From Cytophagales bacterium (GTDB taxonomy: Bacteria; Bacteroidota; Bacteroidia; Cytophagales; Cyclobacteriaceae), in NCBI GenBank assembly GCA_033344775.1, contig JAWPMT010000005.1:248001-312000 (forward strand): DNA of 64,000 nucleotides. Direction: 5' to 3'. A program made the translations under genes and the position numbers. Shown here piece by piece: positions 25,498-33,526 of this stretch. The notes below the pieces were generated by a model, which had not been told where the DNA came from, searched no databases, and was given only the letters and a program-made list of their open reading frames with translations. Numbering within the stretch: position 1 is the first letter of the stretch; the number at the start of each line of letters is the position of its first letter.

Positions 25498-26598
25498 ATG
25501 CCATTACTCAAATTCTCATCCTATTTGCTCATTCTGCTGATTTGCATTTCATGCCAGAGAGATTCGAATCAACAGTCTACTTTTTCATCCACCGCTAAAG
25601 ATACTAGCCCGCCTGAGGATTGGGTAGACCCGCTCTTCTTCATTGATGGCCAACTCTGTCAACATCTGCGAAAGATCTTCCAAGACTCCAGAGGTGATCT
25701 CTGGTTTGGCACCAATGTCTATGGCATCATGCGCTATGATGGGGATACGCTCGAATACTTCGATGAAGGTCACGGGCTGGCTGGTGGTAGAGTTACTGGA
25801 ATTGTAGAGGATAGCGCTGGCAATGTATGGTTTGGCACCGCTAATGGATTAAGTAAGTATACGGCATCAGAAAATAACCCAGGCGTTCAGTTTGAAAATT
25901 ATGCTACAGACCAGGGATTGGAAGACAAGGAAATATGGAGCCTTTTTCTGGATGACAATGATCAGTTTTGGGTAGGTACCACACAGGGGCTCTATCAATT
26001 CGACGGCCAGTCTTTTAGCGCATTTGATTTACCAAAAGCAGCAGTACCGGATACGGTTTCAATCTACTCCGAAGATCGTATCACCGACATCATTAAAGAC
26101 CGGACAGGCACTTATTGGTTTGTTACGGATGGTTTCGGGATTACCTGCTACCATCCGGAGAAGGGATTTCAGTTTTTCACCAAAGAAAACGGATTGCCTA
26201 ACAACAGTATATCCAGCCTCATGGAAGATAGTCGAGGCAACATTTGGATCGCCACCATGTTGGGTGGACTCGGACGATATTCGGATGGAAAATTCATAAC
26301 ATATCCATACAGTACAATTAAAGGATGGGAAATTGGTGCATTGTATGAAGACCTTCGATCGCAGGTTTGGTTCGCCTCTGAAAACCATGGGGTGTACCAA
26401 TACGATCCCACCAGTGATTCCTTTACCCAATTCAATAAAGCTCAAGGTTTGCTTACTGATGGCATTTTAAGCTTCTATGAAGACACCTCCGGTCGATTCT
26501 GGTTGGGTGGCTGGGGCGGACTTTTCCGATACTATCCCGACCAAAAAAATCCAGCCTTCTTATTTCGACCTGTTACGGCATTGGGCCCCTGGAATTAG
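25498..26598 (+). CDS. Two-component-regulator propeller (Reg_prop) lipoprotein
   Basis: A 366-residue lipoprotein (lipobox LLICISC, Cys at residue 20) made of about seven Reg_prop beta-propeller blades. Each blade has the form I.ED..GN.WFGT..GL..Y, e.g. VEDSAGNVWFGTANGLSKY, MEDSRGNIWIATMLGGL and YEDTSGRFWLGGWGGLF. In hybrid two-component sensors such blades form the periplasmic input domain; here no kinase, membrane segment or DNA-binding domain follows. It is a free propeller, so its function is open: ligand-binding lipoprotein or surface scaffold. It follows recN closely on the same strand. Confidence 0.85.
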   Translation: MPLLKFSSYLLILLICISCQRDSNQQSTFSSTAKDTSPPEDWVDPLFFIDGQLCQHLRKIFQDSRGDLWFGTNVYGIMRYDGDTLEYFDEGHGLAGGRVTGIVEDSAGNVWFGTANGLSKYTASENNPGVQFENYATDQGLEDKEIWSLFLDDNDQFWVGTTQGLYQFDGQSFSAFDLPKAAVPDTVSIYSEDRITDIIKDRTGTYWFVTDGFGITCYHPEKGFQFFTKENGLPNNSISSLMEDSRGNIWIATMLGGLGRYSDGKFITYPYSTIKGWEIGALYEDLRSQVWFASENHGVYQYDPTSDSFTQFNKAQGLLTDGILSFYEDTSGRFWLGGWGGLFRYYPDQKNPAFLFRPVTALGPWN

Positions 26599-26629
26599 GA
26601 TAATTGCTCCGAGCGTTTGATCTTTCACC

Positions 26630-27001
26630 ATGAAAAGTAAAGCAATCGCCGAATCCTGGTTCGCAAAATGGTCTTCCGGTGACTTTATGAATTTACCACT
26701 AGCCGAAGGCTTTACACATGAGAGTCCTTTCGGAATCATTTCGGGAAAGTCTGCCTATCTCCTACTAGTTGAGCAAAATCAGGACAAGTTTCTGGGTTAT
26801 CAATTTGAGATCCACGATGGTTTCTATGAAGCAGATAAAGCATGTGTCCGATACACTACGAGGCAAGGGGAATCCTTCAAAATGGATGTAAGTGAGTGGT
26901 ACTATTTGCAAGGAGAGCAAATAACCAAAATCATCGCTCACTACCACATTGGGGAAATACGAGAAGATCGGCAAATTGAAGATTATGAAAACCCATCATG
27001 A
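26630..27001 (+). CDS. SnoaL/NTF2-like protein
   Basis: A 123-residue cone-fold protein resembling small SnoaL-like members: an N-terminal helix (AESWFAKWSSGDFM), then FTHESPFG, and a C-terminal strand pair (SEWYYLQGEQITKIIAHY). No signal peptide. The family covers enzymes and binding proteins, so the substrate is unknown. It overlaps the next gene by four bases. Confidence 0.7.
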   Translation: MKSKAIAESWFAKWSSGDFMNLPLAEGFTHESPFGIISGKSAYLLLVEQNQDKFLGYQFEIHDGFYEADKACVRYTTRQGESFKMDVSEWYYLQGEQITKIIAHYHIGEIREDRQIEDYENPS

Positions 27002-27630
27002 ATCAGGGACGGCTACTCATTCTTGACCTGGACGATACAATTTTCGAAACCCGGAGCATTGGCACCAACCATCTCAAATCAATATTCAGTCAATTCAGAA
27101 AGGTCGGGATCGATCATTATTCTTCAAAGGCTTTAGAGGAGATTGAAAATGACCTTTGGCATCTTCCATTTGATCAGGTTGTTTCAAAACATCAATTCCC
27201 TATCGAATTAAGTAAACTGCTTCCAAAGCTCATCAATGAAACCAACTTCAAATTTAATATTCAGCCCTTTTCAGACTTTAAACACCTACAATCCTTTCCT
27301 TACCCAAAAGTATTGGTCACAACAGGTTTCAAACATTTGCAAGAAGCCAAGATCTCTGCGCTGGGAATAGCTTCCGCATTTGAAGCCATCTATATAGATG
27401 AAATTGATGCTCCAAATCGCTTATTCAAATCAGGGATTTTTAAACAGATCATTGAATCCAGTGAATTGATGCCTGAGCAGCATGTCGTCATTGGTGATAA
27501 CCCGGAATCTGAACTGAAAGCCGGAAAAGCACTCGGGCTTACTACCATCCAGATGGCTCGCTCAAATCAACCTAACTCACCCTACAGTCTGTATCGTATT
27601 ACAAATTTCGCAGAACTGGAATTGACGTAG
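26998..27630 (+). CDS. HAD-superfamily hydrolase
   Basis: A 210-residue phosphatase-like protein. Motif I is DLDDTIFET at residues 9-17 with the nucleophilic Asp; motif II is VTTGF (Thr); the conserved Lys lies in the FKSG..KQI region; motif IV is VIGDNPESELKAGKALGL with the second Asp. An all-helical cap inserted at residues 20-85 fits the subfamily I fold. Substrate unknown. It overlaps the SnoaL-like gene and is followed by an inverted repeat that may stop both transcripts of the convergent pair. Confidence 0.8.
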   Translation: MNQGRLLILDLDDTIFETRSIGTNHLKSIFSQFRKVGIDHYSSKALEEIENDLWHLPFDQVVSKHQFPIELSKLLPKLINETNFKFNIQPFSDFKHLQSFPYPKVLVTTGFKHLQEAKISALGIASAFEAIYIDEIDAPNRLFKSGIFKQIIESSELMPEQHVVIGDNPESELKAGKALGLTTIQMARSNQPNSPYSLYRITNFAELELT

Positions 27631-27644
27631 TGCTTCAATAAGTA

Positions 27645-27672
27645 AGCCCCGTAGACTTGAATCCACGGGGCT
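27645..27672. terminator. Possible bidirectional terminator hairpin
   Basis: AGCCCCGT (27645-27652) pairs with ACGGGGCT (27665-27672) in an eight-base-pair, GC-rich stem with a 12-base loop. There is no long U-tract on either side, so termination is likely but weaker than at 16093. It lies between convergent genes, the expected place. Confidence 0.55.
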
Positions 27673-27701
27673 ACAGATGCTTAAATTATACTACTTGTTA
27701 T

Positions 27702-28757
27702 TTACACAGCCTTGCTCAAATTCTTTTGCTTGGCTTGCTCATATTTGAATTTCACACCAAGTCTATCACCGATTTTTACAGCAGATATCCAACTGGCCCA
27801 GGAAAGTGCTGCCAGTATATGATCATCTTTTCCACGATAAAACAGCTTGAATTCCTCAAAATGATAATCCTGGATACGATGAGGAGAAAATGCCGTCAGA
27901 TATAACATCCTTGCCAGCGGCTGATTTCCCGCTGAGATTACAGATACGATGGTATCCAGGTCTCTGGTATTAAGTAAATCGCCTCCATCCCAATTGATGA
28001 TCTGATCCTTCATGAACTCACGTACCTCCTCAGGAATGTACTTTTTCCCAAGATGACTTACTACTCTGAAAAAATAGCTGAAAACATGCTCTAATCTGGC
28101 ATTGGACTGGGCCCAGTAAAGGGCCTTTATTTCACCAGAGACGCCCTGTACCTTTCCTGCCTCTTTCTTTTGGGCAAGTACCCCTGAAAACATTTTCGCG
28201 GCCATGGCCTTCATGATCCCCTTTAGAAAATTGATATTAAGGGGTAGTATTGTACTGCCAAGGAAAATGGTCACCATTCGGTTGAGGTAATGAAAAAATA
28301 CCGCTGTTCCTATTATTTCGGGAGCTTGAGTTGACGGAAACGGAGGATTGTTTACCGTCATAGATTTGAAGTTCCTTGTATTGAATGACCAGTTGACAAT
28401 TTCTCGAACCTTATCATCCTGAATCATATCAAGATCTTTTTTCACAATTGCATCAGCAACTAATTTATCCTTTAACCCAAGGATCATGATGGTATGGGCA
28501 TCTACACAATAAGGACATTCATTCGACGATGATACCGCCGCTCCTACCGCCTCTTTGATCATTCGTTCCACTTGATCCTCCACCAGCACCGTTTCTCGCA
28601 GGATACCCCATATTCCTGTCAATAAATCCGGGATCAGTGCATGCATGGATATAGGTTCTACAACCTCTCCCATTTCGGATTTTAGTTGATCATAGACCTC
28701 CTTGACCTCTCCTGTGGCTTCTGAAGGTTTGATTGCATCAATGAATTTAATTGCCAT
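27702..28757 (-). CDS. Carboxymuconolactone decarboxylase/AhpD-like protein
   Basis: A 351-residue all-helical protein. Residues 90-110 carry CPYCVDAH, the CxxC...H redox motif of the AhpD/CMD family (alkylhydroperoxidase-like). The protein is about twice the length of a single CMD domain, but I see the motif only once; the C-terminal half probably holds a degenerate second domain. A role in peroxide handling or in a quinone-linked step is possible; the substrate is unknown. A full TAGTTTTG box and two inverted repeats lie directly upstream. Confidence 0.82.
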   Translation of the reverse strand: MAIKFIDAIKPSEATGEVKEVYDQLKSEMGEVVEPISMHALIPDLLTGIWGILRETVLVEDQVERMIKEAVGAAVSSSNECPYCVDAHTIMILGLKDKLVADAIVKKDLDMIQDDKVREIVNWSFNTRNFKSMTVNNPPFPSTQAPEIIGTAVFFHYLNRMVTIFLGSTILPLNINFLKGIMKAMAAKMFSGVLAQKKEAGKVQGVSGEIKALYWAQSNARLEHVFSYFFRVVSHLGKKYIPEEVREFMKDQIINWDGGDLLNTRDLDTIVSVISAGNQPLARMLYLTAFSPHRIQDYHFEEFKLFYRGKDDHILAALSWASWISAVKIGDRLGVKFKYEQAKQKNLSKAV

Positions 28758-28775
28758 CTAAAAAAATATTTGAGG

Positions 28776-28783
28776 CAAAACTA
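28776..28783 (-). promoter_or_regulatory. Predicted -7 box of the AhpD-like gene
   Basis: Minus strand TAGTTTTG, a full match, 18 bases ahead of the ATG at 28757. The -33 position holds no TTTG but lies next to the GTCCG-CGGAC inverted repeat, suggesting an activator- or repressor-controlled promoter. Confidence 0.5.
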
Positions 28784-28805
28784 GAACCTCTGAGACCGGT
28801 GAACT

Positions 28806-28819
28806 GTCCGGCAGCGGAC
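28806..28819. repeat. Inverted repeat GTCCG-N4-CGGAC
   Basis: A perfect 5+5 palindrome with a four-base centre, 23 bases upstream of the -7 box of the AhpD-like gene. Position and symmetry fit a dimeric transcription-factor site. It is GC-rich within AT-rich surroundings. Confidence 0.45.
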
Positions 28820-28834
28820 CGCAAAAAAATCAGC

Positions 28835-28864
28835 ATTTTACAGGGTAAATTCTACCAGTAAAAT
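28835..28864. repeat. Thirty-base near-palindrome ATTTTAC...GTAAAAT
   Basis: ATTTTAC at 28835-28841 pairs with GTAAAAT at 28858-28864, and the interior (GGGTA/TACC) largely pairs too. On the minus strand it is followed by GCTGATTTTTTTGC, so it could terminate the ToxR-like gene (29018); it could equally be an operator for the AhpD-like gene. Confidence 0.45.
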
Positions 28865-29017
28865 CACCTCCTGAACGGGAAGAAGTTTGGATGAGACAAT
28901 TACTTTAAAGCCCTGGACTTAGTCGGATATTAGACAATGGCCTGTATCATTATGTTTCTTGGCTGACTTTTACGTGGGTTAGCATGGAACACATTGATCA
29001 TTCCTTCTCGATAGGAA

Positions 29018-29428
29018 TTAATGATGAGGAAATAAGATCATCTTAAGCACCATTAAAACCAATAAAAAAGCCGCTACTCTTTTATATGTGAATTGGCTTC
29101 GGACTTTACCCAAATACGGATGTTGACGAGACACCTCCGCAACGAGTACATAACCTCTTTTTGGAACGGTAAGAATCATTGACTTGTCCAGGGCATTGCG
29201 AATCAAACAGATAGAATGGGTCAATAACTCATCACCGGATGCATAATTCCCCCAGACCGTCTCTATAAAATCCTTTCTTAAGACCACCTGACCTTCCCTT
29301 TCTATCATCATATGCAGGAGTTGTATCAGACGTGGCTCCAAGTTACGGACGGTACCGTCTTTTAAGTTTTTGATCTGATGCCTTGAAAAATCAATGCGAT
29401 AAGTCTCATTCAGGGTCACATTTTTCAT
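29018..29428 (-). CDS. Membrane-anchored winged-helix regulator (ToxR/CadC-like)
   Basis: A 136-residue protein. Residues 5-95 form an OmpR-type winged helix (NLEPRLIQLLHMMIEREGQVV, RKDFIETVWG, HSICLIRNALD, TVPKRGYVL). After a short linker comes one membrane segment (about residues 116-133), and the protein ends. So it is a ToxR/CadC-type regulator with almost no periplasmic domain; the sensing part is missing or supplied by a partner. The divergent four-helix membrane protein at 29505 is the obvious candidate partner (inference). Length is far below CadC (about 500). Confidence 0.82.
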   Translation of the reverse strand: MKNVTLNETYRIDFSRHQIKNLKDGTVRNLEPRLIQLLHMMIEREGQVVLRKDFIETVWGNYASGDELLTHSICLIRNALDKSMILTVPKRGYVLVAEVSRQHPYLGKVRSQFTYKRVAAFLLVLMVLKMILFPHH

Positions 29429-29478
29429 ATCAATCTTTTCTCAAGGTACAAAAGCAATTTACAACATCTCCTCAACCC

Positions 29479-29486
29479 TACATTTG
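29479..29486 (+). promoter_or_regulatory. Predicted -7 box of the membrane protein gene at 29505
   Basis: TACATTTG matches TAnnTTTG. The possible TTG start at 29484 lies inside this box, so the ATG at 29505, preceded by AAGGTCAAGGAA, is preferred. Confidence 0.5.
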
Positions 29487-29504
29487 ACAAGAAAGGTCAA
29501 GGAA

Positions 29505-29978
29505 ATGTTACATCTCAAATTGAATAAGCATGAACAAATGGTCTGCCTGTCCACATTGGCAGTTTATCTGATCACCTCTATCCATCACGTTTATGGTGCC
29601 TGGCTCTACGATACTCCCTGGAGAACACATATCGCCTATCAAGGATTTACGTGGCTTCTGGTCTCTTATCTCATCATGGTGGTTTACATCAATTGGAGCA
29701 AACGATTCCTGGTATGGGCATATATCGTCGTAGCAGGATTTTTCTTCGTTGGTGCCATCGGGTTCTTCGAGGGCGCCTACAACCATGTGCTTAAAAACAT
29801 GCTGTACTTCGGAGGCTTGTCAGAGGATACCCTACACCTGATGTATCCCCCACCTAAGTATCTGCTACCCAATGACTGGTTATTTGAAATTTCAGGAGTT
29901 CTGACACTTTTCATCAGCCTATGGTGCATGAAATCCATGATCAATTGGGTAAAGTCGATCAGAAAGTCAGCAACATAA
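29505..29978 (+). CDS. Four-helix integral membrane protein, unknown
   Basis: A 157-residue protein with four predicted membrane helices (about residues 14-31, 46-63, 68-90 and 126-148). The loop between helices 3 and 4 is aromatic and Pro-rich (YFGGLSEDTLHLMYPPPKYLLP). I do not recognise a family, though the pattern resembles small oxidoreductase-associated or DoxX-like membrane proteins. It is divergent from the ToxR-like regulator, and its last 202 bases are antisense to the reductase frame at 29777. Confidence 0.65.
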   Translation: MLHLKLNKHEQMVCLSTLAVYLITSIHHVYGAWLYDTPWRTHIAYQGFTWLLVSYLIMVVYINWSKRFLVWAYIVVAGFFFVGAIGFFEGAYNHVLKNMLYFGGLSEDTLHLMYPPPKYLLPNDWLFEISGVLTLFISLWCMKSMINWVKSIRKSAT

Positions 29979-30658
29979 TCGTTCTTTTGAATATGAAAAT
30001 TGAAATCTGCTGTCCCTAAGGCATTCCACAAACGCAACCAGACCGGTAACATCATCTCTGTACCACGAGCCGTAGAGATATCTCCCAGGTCGATGATCCG
30101 ATCGTCTTGCCAACCAAAAGATCTCAACACTTCTTTCACCTTTAACTTCGATGGTTCATCATTCCCGGATACAAATACATCATGATTGCCCTCTATTTTC
30201 GCTGGGTTAACCATGATCTCTGCATTCATTGTGTTTAGGGTCTTTACAACCTTTAATTGAGGAAATGCACGTTGAATTTGCTCACCTAGAGAATCTGTAT
30301 TGACAGGGTTCAGACTCGGAGGAATCCCTTCGCTGAAATCCAGTGGGTTGGCCAAATCTATCAATATCTTATCACTCAAATCTCCAGCAGCTTTCAATAC
30401 TTCCAAAGACGACTGCCCATTCGTACAATTAAAAATAAGCTCTGAGGATCTCGCTACTTCGGAGAAAGTAAGTAGTCTGACTTGCTCATTGGCAGAGTAC
30501 CAGGTTTGAAAAGGCGGATTACCGTACCCATCAGGGTCCGATTTACTCAAGGTATTCTCCACATCTCTTGTCCCCAACAGTACTTCATGACCTAACACCG
30601 TCAACTTTTTGGCAATGGTTCTTCCAACCACACCTGTTCCAAAAACTCCAATGTTCAT
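29777..30658 (-). CDS. NADPH-dependent F420-reductase-like oxidoreductase with C-terminal read-through
   Basis: A 293-residue protein from ATG 30658. The N-terminal Rossmann motif GVFGTGVVGRT (residues 4-14), GHEVLLGTRD and the LANPLD segment mark the family of dinucleotide-dependent reductases related to F420-dependent NADP reductase. The family normally ends near LGTADFNFHI (about residue 223). Here the frame runs on for about 68 residues without similarity, exactly antisense to the gene at 29505-29978. I read this as a lost stop codon. It is divergent from the HxlR regulator, with which it shares the operator region. Confidence 0.78.
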   Translation of the reverse strand: MNIGVFGTGVVGRTIAKKLTVLGHEVLLGTRDVENTLSKSDPDGYGNPPFQTWYSANEQVRLLTFSEVARSSELIFNCTNGQSSLEVLKAAGDLSDKILIDLANPLDFSEGIPPSLNPVNTDSLGEQIQRAFPQLKVVKTLNTMNAEIMVNPAKIEGNHDVFVSGNDEPSKLKVKEVLRSFGWQDDRIIDLGDISTARGTEMMLPVWLRLWNALGTADFNFHIQKNDYVADFLIDFTQLIMDFMHHRLMKSVRTPEISNNQSLGSRYLGGGYIRCRVSSDKPPKYSMFLSTWL

Positions 30659-30685
30659 TTTATATATCTTTATGTTATTAAATAT

Positions 30686-30716
30686 CAAAAGTATAGTACT
30701 ATTTTAGTCAGGGCAA
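30686..30716 (-). promoter_or_regulatory. Promoter and HxlR-type operator of the reductase gene
   Basis: Minus strand: TTG (30716-30714), 20 bases, then TACTTTTG (30693-30686), a near-perfect promoter starting transcription about 20 bases before the ATG at 30658. The perfect palindrome ATAGTACTAT (30693-30702) lies between the two elements and contains the TACT/AGTA half-sites known from HxlR-family operators such as those of YodB and HypR. Confidence 0.6.
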
Positions 30717-30763
30717 TACACTGTCAATAATGATAGTTGCTTTCACTTTCAATATCATCAGTC

Positions 30764-31138
30764 ATGATCATCGATGGAAAAAAGTATCAATACCGCTTGC
30801 GAAATGAAGACTTTCATTGTGCACTTGATGTAACCATGAGGTACATCGGCGGAAAATGGAAAGCCGTTGTTTTATGGTATTTACGTCACGAAAAGCGCAG
30901 GTTTTCTAAACTAAAAGCATTGATTCCGGACATCACCGACAAAATGTTGTCTTTACAATTGAAGTCACTTGAAGAAGATGGAATCGTCACTCGGACGGTT
31001 TATTCGGAAGTGCCGATCCGGGTAGAATATGAATTATCCACAGAAGGTCAGACACTCATTCCAATGATTGAAGCTATGGCCGGATGGGGACGTAATAAAG
31101 CAGAGCGCGAAGGCAGATTAGTACCAAGCGAGAAATAG
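30764..31138 (+). CDS. HxlR-family transcriptional regulator
   Basis: A 124-residue winged-helix protein with the HxlR pattern: CALDVTMRYIGGKWKAVVLWYL, FSKLKALIPDITDKMLSLQLKSLEEDGIV, the RVEYELSTEGQTL wing and a C-terminal dimerisation helix. It holds a single cysteine (Cys19) at the start of the domain, the position that senses electrophiles or disulfide stress in YodB and HypR. I set the start at ATG 30764; the frame is open from TTG 30737. It probably represses the divergent reductase. Confidence 0.88.
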   Translation: MIIDGKKYQYRLRNEDFHCALDVTMRYIGGKWKAVVLWYLRHEKRRFSKLKALIPDITDKMLSLQLKSLEEDGIVTRTVYSEVPIRVEYELSTEGQTLIPMIEAMAGWGRNKAEREGRLVPSEK

Positions 31139-31852
31139 CTAAATATTCGAATCAAGGAATACCTCCCATTTTCCTTCATCACTTTTCTTCCAGACGATGA
31201 TGTATTTCCCGCCATAGCTACCACTACATTGCCCAACCTCCAGCACGATATTTTCATTGACTTGTTCCGTTTTCAATGGGGTCAACATTAAGGAATAGCT
31301 TTCACGGTTCATGTATTGATAGTCCTGAATTAACCCAGGACGACCCACAACCAAAGGTTTATGATTATAGTACATGGTGTTTTCGGAGTACAGTTCATTA
31401 ATCAATGCAGCAGCATTGTGTGCATTACACAATTGGATCCATTCCTCCCTCCTTCTATCGATCTCAACTAAAGCCGGAGTAAAATCCAATTGCCGAGAAA
31501 AGAATTCTAATTCCAATTGCTTCTCCTGATCGGATACGGCCAGGACCTGCACATAACCAAAGACCACTCCCCCACTATAAAAACTTCCTATCTCATAATA
31601 ATAGCTGCTGTCTCGATTTGCAACTACGCCAAATTCGGGCTTGTAAGCACGATCTGCTAATTCTGTTTCCAAATTCCGTTCATGAATCGCCGATTCTCCT
31701 TCGATTATATCCCCACGATCATTGATGCTAATGGCATTCTTAGCATACCCAAATTCCGGAGCAGCTTGCGCCAGTAATTTTGTATTCATGCCAATCAGAG
31801 ACATGAACAAAATCAGCAATGCCGTACTAAATCGATAACGTGGCTTTTTCAT
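31139..31852 (-). CDS. Exported NTF2/DUF4440-like protein
   Basis: A 237-residue protein with signal peptide (ALLILFMSLIGMNTKLLAQA). The second half, from about residue 130, is an NTF2/SnoaL-like cone: RREEWIQLCNAHNAAALINELY, NTMYYNHKPLVVGR, then strands ending in KIIVWKKSDEGKWEVF. Residues 35-125 are a further region of unknown fold. The function is unknown. It converges on the HxlR gene; the two stops touch (31138/31139). Confidence 0.72.
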   Translation of the reverse strand: MKKPRYRFSTALLILFMSLIGMNTKLLAQAAPEFGYAKNAISINDRGDIIEGESAIHERNLETELADRAYKPEFGVVANRDSSYYYEIGSFYSGGVVFGYVQVLAVSDQEKQLELEFFSRQLDFTPALVEIDRRREEWIQLCNAHNAAALINELYSENTMYYNHKPLVVGRPGLIQDYQYMNRESYSLMLTPLKTEQVNENIVLEVGQCSGSYGGKYIIVWKKSDEGKWEVFLDSNI

Positions 31853-32103
31853 GGTTTGACCTTTTGTTCTAAGTTACTGATTCATGCTCAAAATTCATCA
31901 ACCACACTTTCCTTAAGGGTGAATAGCATCCGGTCTGTTCGAATACTATAACCTTGTTCCTTCAGTGTTTATCACCAAATCACAATAGCATGTATAAAAC
32001 TTTCTCTTAACACTATGTTACTTTTCTGATTTCGTGGCATAGTACCGAAAAGTATACATTTCAAATATGAAGTAGTATCGAACTATTAGAATCAATCACC
32101 AAG

Positions 32104-33411
32104 ATGACGGGCAAGACATTCTACCACCTATTTTTTCTCAGTCTCCTAAGTTGCATTTCTCCTTACGAATTTGAATCTATAGATTTTGAAAGGACTTTGG
32201 TTATCGATGCCTCCCTGACTACCGAAACCACTGCTCATTTTGTCCGATTGAGCTACACCTTTGAAATCGATTCTTCCAAAAATGATCCGGCTTCCAACGC
32301 ATCCGTGGCATTTATTGACGAGACGGGTGCAAGAACTTCATTGAGAGAAGCCACACCGGGTTTCTATATCACGGACTCCACCTTTTTTGGCATCCCTGGA
32401 GCATCGTATTCATTGGAAGTGATTCTCGCCGACGGAACCATGTATCGGTCTTCGGAAGAGACCATGCCTGTCCCGGCAGTGATCGACAGCATATACGGCC
32501 GCTATATCACACTTCCTACGGATACTGATGACACAGACATGACCGGGGTACAAGTTTTTCTGGATGCTCATTCAGAGGATCCAGAATCCCAAAATTTTCG
32601 ATACACTTACCGAGATAGCTATCAAGTCCCAGTTCCCTTTCCTTCTCAATATGATTGGTCGGGCACTGGTGAAACCTTCCGGATCTTTGAACGCGAGCGT
32701 CCGCTTGGTACCTGTTATCGTAAGAGTGCATCCACAGAAACAATGGTCGCGACAACAAGAAGTTTGAGTGAGAACAAAGTACTGGAATACCCTATCCGGT
32801 TCATCAATGAGTCTTCCGATGACCTGGCCTATCAGTACATCATTGAAGTAACTCAATTCACCATCTCAAATGACGCCTATAACTTCTTTAGATATTTAAA
32901 AGAAAGTAATGAAGGTGCAGGCAGCCTGTCCGATCGACAATTGGGCAGTATTCGGGGCAACATTATTGATGTCGCAAATCCCAATAATCTGGTATTAGGC
33001 TATTTTGAAGTAGCCGGCGTATCGACTGTAAAGAAATCTTTCAACTACCAGCAATTTTTATTGGAAGGCATTAAAACGGAACAGTTCATCTGCCTGCCAT
33101 TGGAAGAGGGTCAGGACCTTGGCTTTGGTTGTGTTTTTAAAGATCAACGAATGATATCGATAGTTGAAGTTCTGGAAGAAATCGTGATCAATCCTCGGAC
33201 AGGAGACACCACGATTGTAGAAGAAACCGTTCTCGACTACTCCGATCTGGATGCCGAACTTAACAGCCTTGGCGTAACCTCACAGGAAGCTTGTGGTTAC
33301 ACTTATCGCATTGTGGACGTTAATGCTACGACGGCTTTTGTGTCTCATGAATCATGCTCTGATTGTACGCTTTACGGCTTATTGGAACCTCCCTCTATAT
33401 GGGAAGAATGA
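32104..33411 (+). CDS. DUF4249 outer-membrane lipoprotein
   Basis: A 435-residue lipoprotein (LLSC lipobox, Cys at about 17). The start FERTLVIDASLTTE, the segment VAFIDETGARTSL and FGIPGASYSLEVILADG are the DUF4249 pattern of Bacteroidota, a beta-rich accessory lipoprotein usually encoded just behind a TonB-dependent receptor. No receptor precedes it here; the 250 bases upstream hold no gene. A cluster of late cysteines (CLPLEEG, GFGC, EACGY, SCSDC) may form disulfides. Function of the family is unknown; substrate capture with a receptor is likely. Confidence 0.85.
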   Translation: MTGKTFYHLFFLSLLSCISPYEFESIDFERTLVIDASLTTETTAHFVRLSYTFEIDSSKNDPASNASVAFIDETGARTSLREATPGFYITDSTFFGIPGASYSLEVILADGTMYRSSEETMPVPAVIDSIYGRYITLPTDTDDTDMTGVQVFLDAHSEDPESQNFRYTYRDSYQVPVPFPSQYDWSGTGETFRIFERERPLGTCYRKSASTETMVATTRSLSENKVLEYPIRFINESSDDLAYQYIIEVTQFTISNDAYNFFRYLKESNEGAGSLSDRQLGSIRGNIIDVANPNNLVLGYFEVAGVSTVKKSFNYQQFLLEGIKTEQFICLPLEEGQDLGFGCVFKDQRMISIVEVLEEIVINPRTGDTTIVEETVLDYSDLDAELNSLGVTSQEACGYTYRIVDVNATTAFVSHESCSDCTLYGLLEPPSIWEE

Positions 33412-33514
33412 TCACGTGGATACTGCCAGACATTTAGGCAACATGATTCACAGATTTGCGTAAATCTGATAAAAGAAAAGGTCATTGGAATAGCGTTTCA
33501 GGCCATACATTTTT

Positions 33515-33522
33515 TAATTTTG
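33515..33522 (+). promoter_or_regulatory. Predicted -7 box four bases ahead of a GTG start
   Basis: TAATTTTG fits the -7 consensus. The next start codon, GTG at 33527, is only four bases behind, so the mRNA may be leaderless. No good -33 element. Confidence 0.4.
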
Positions 33523-33526
33523 CAGC

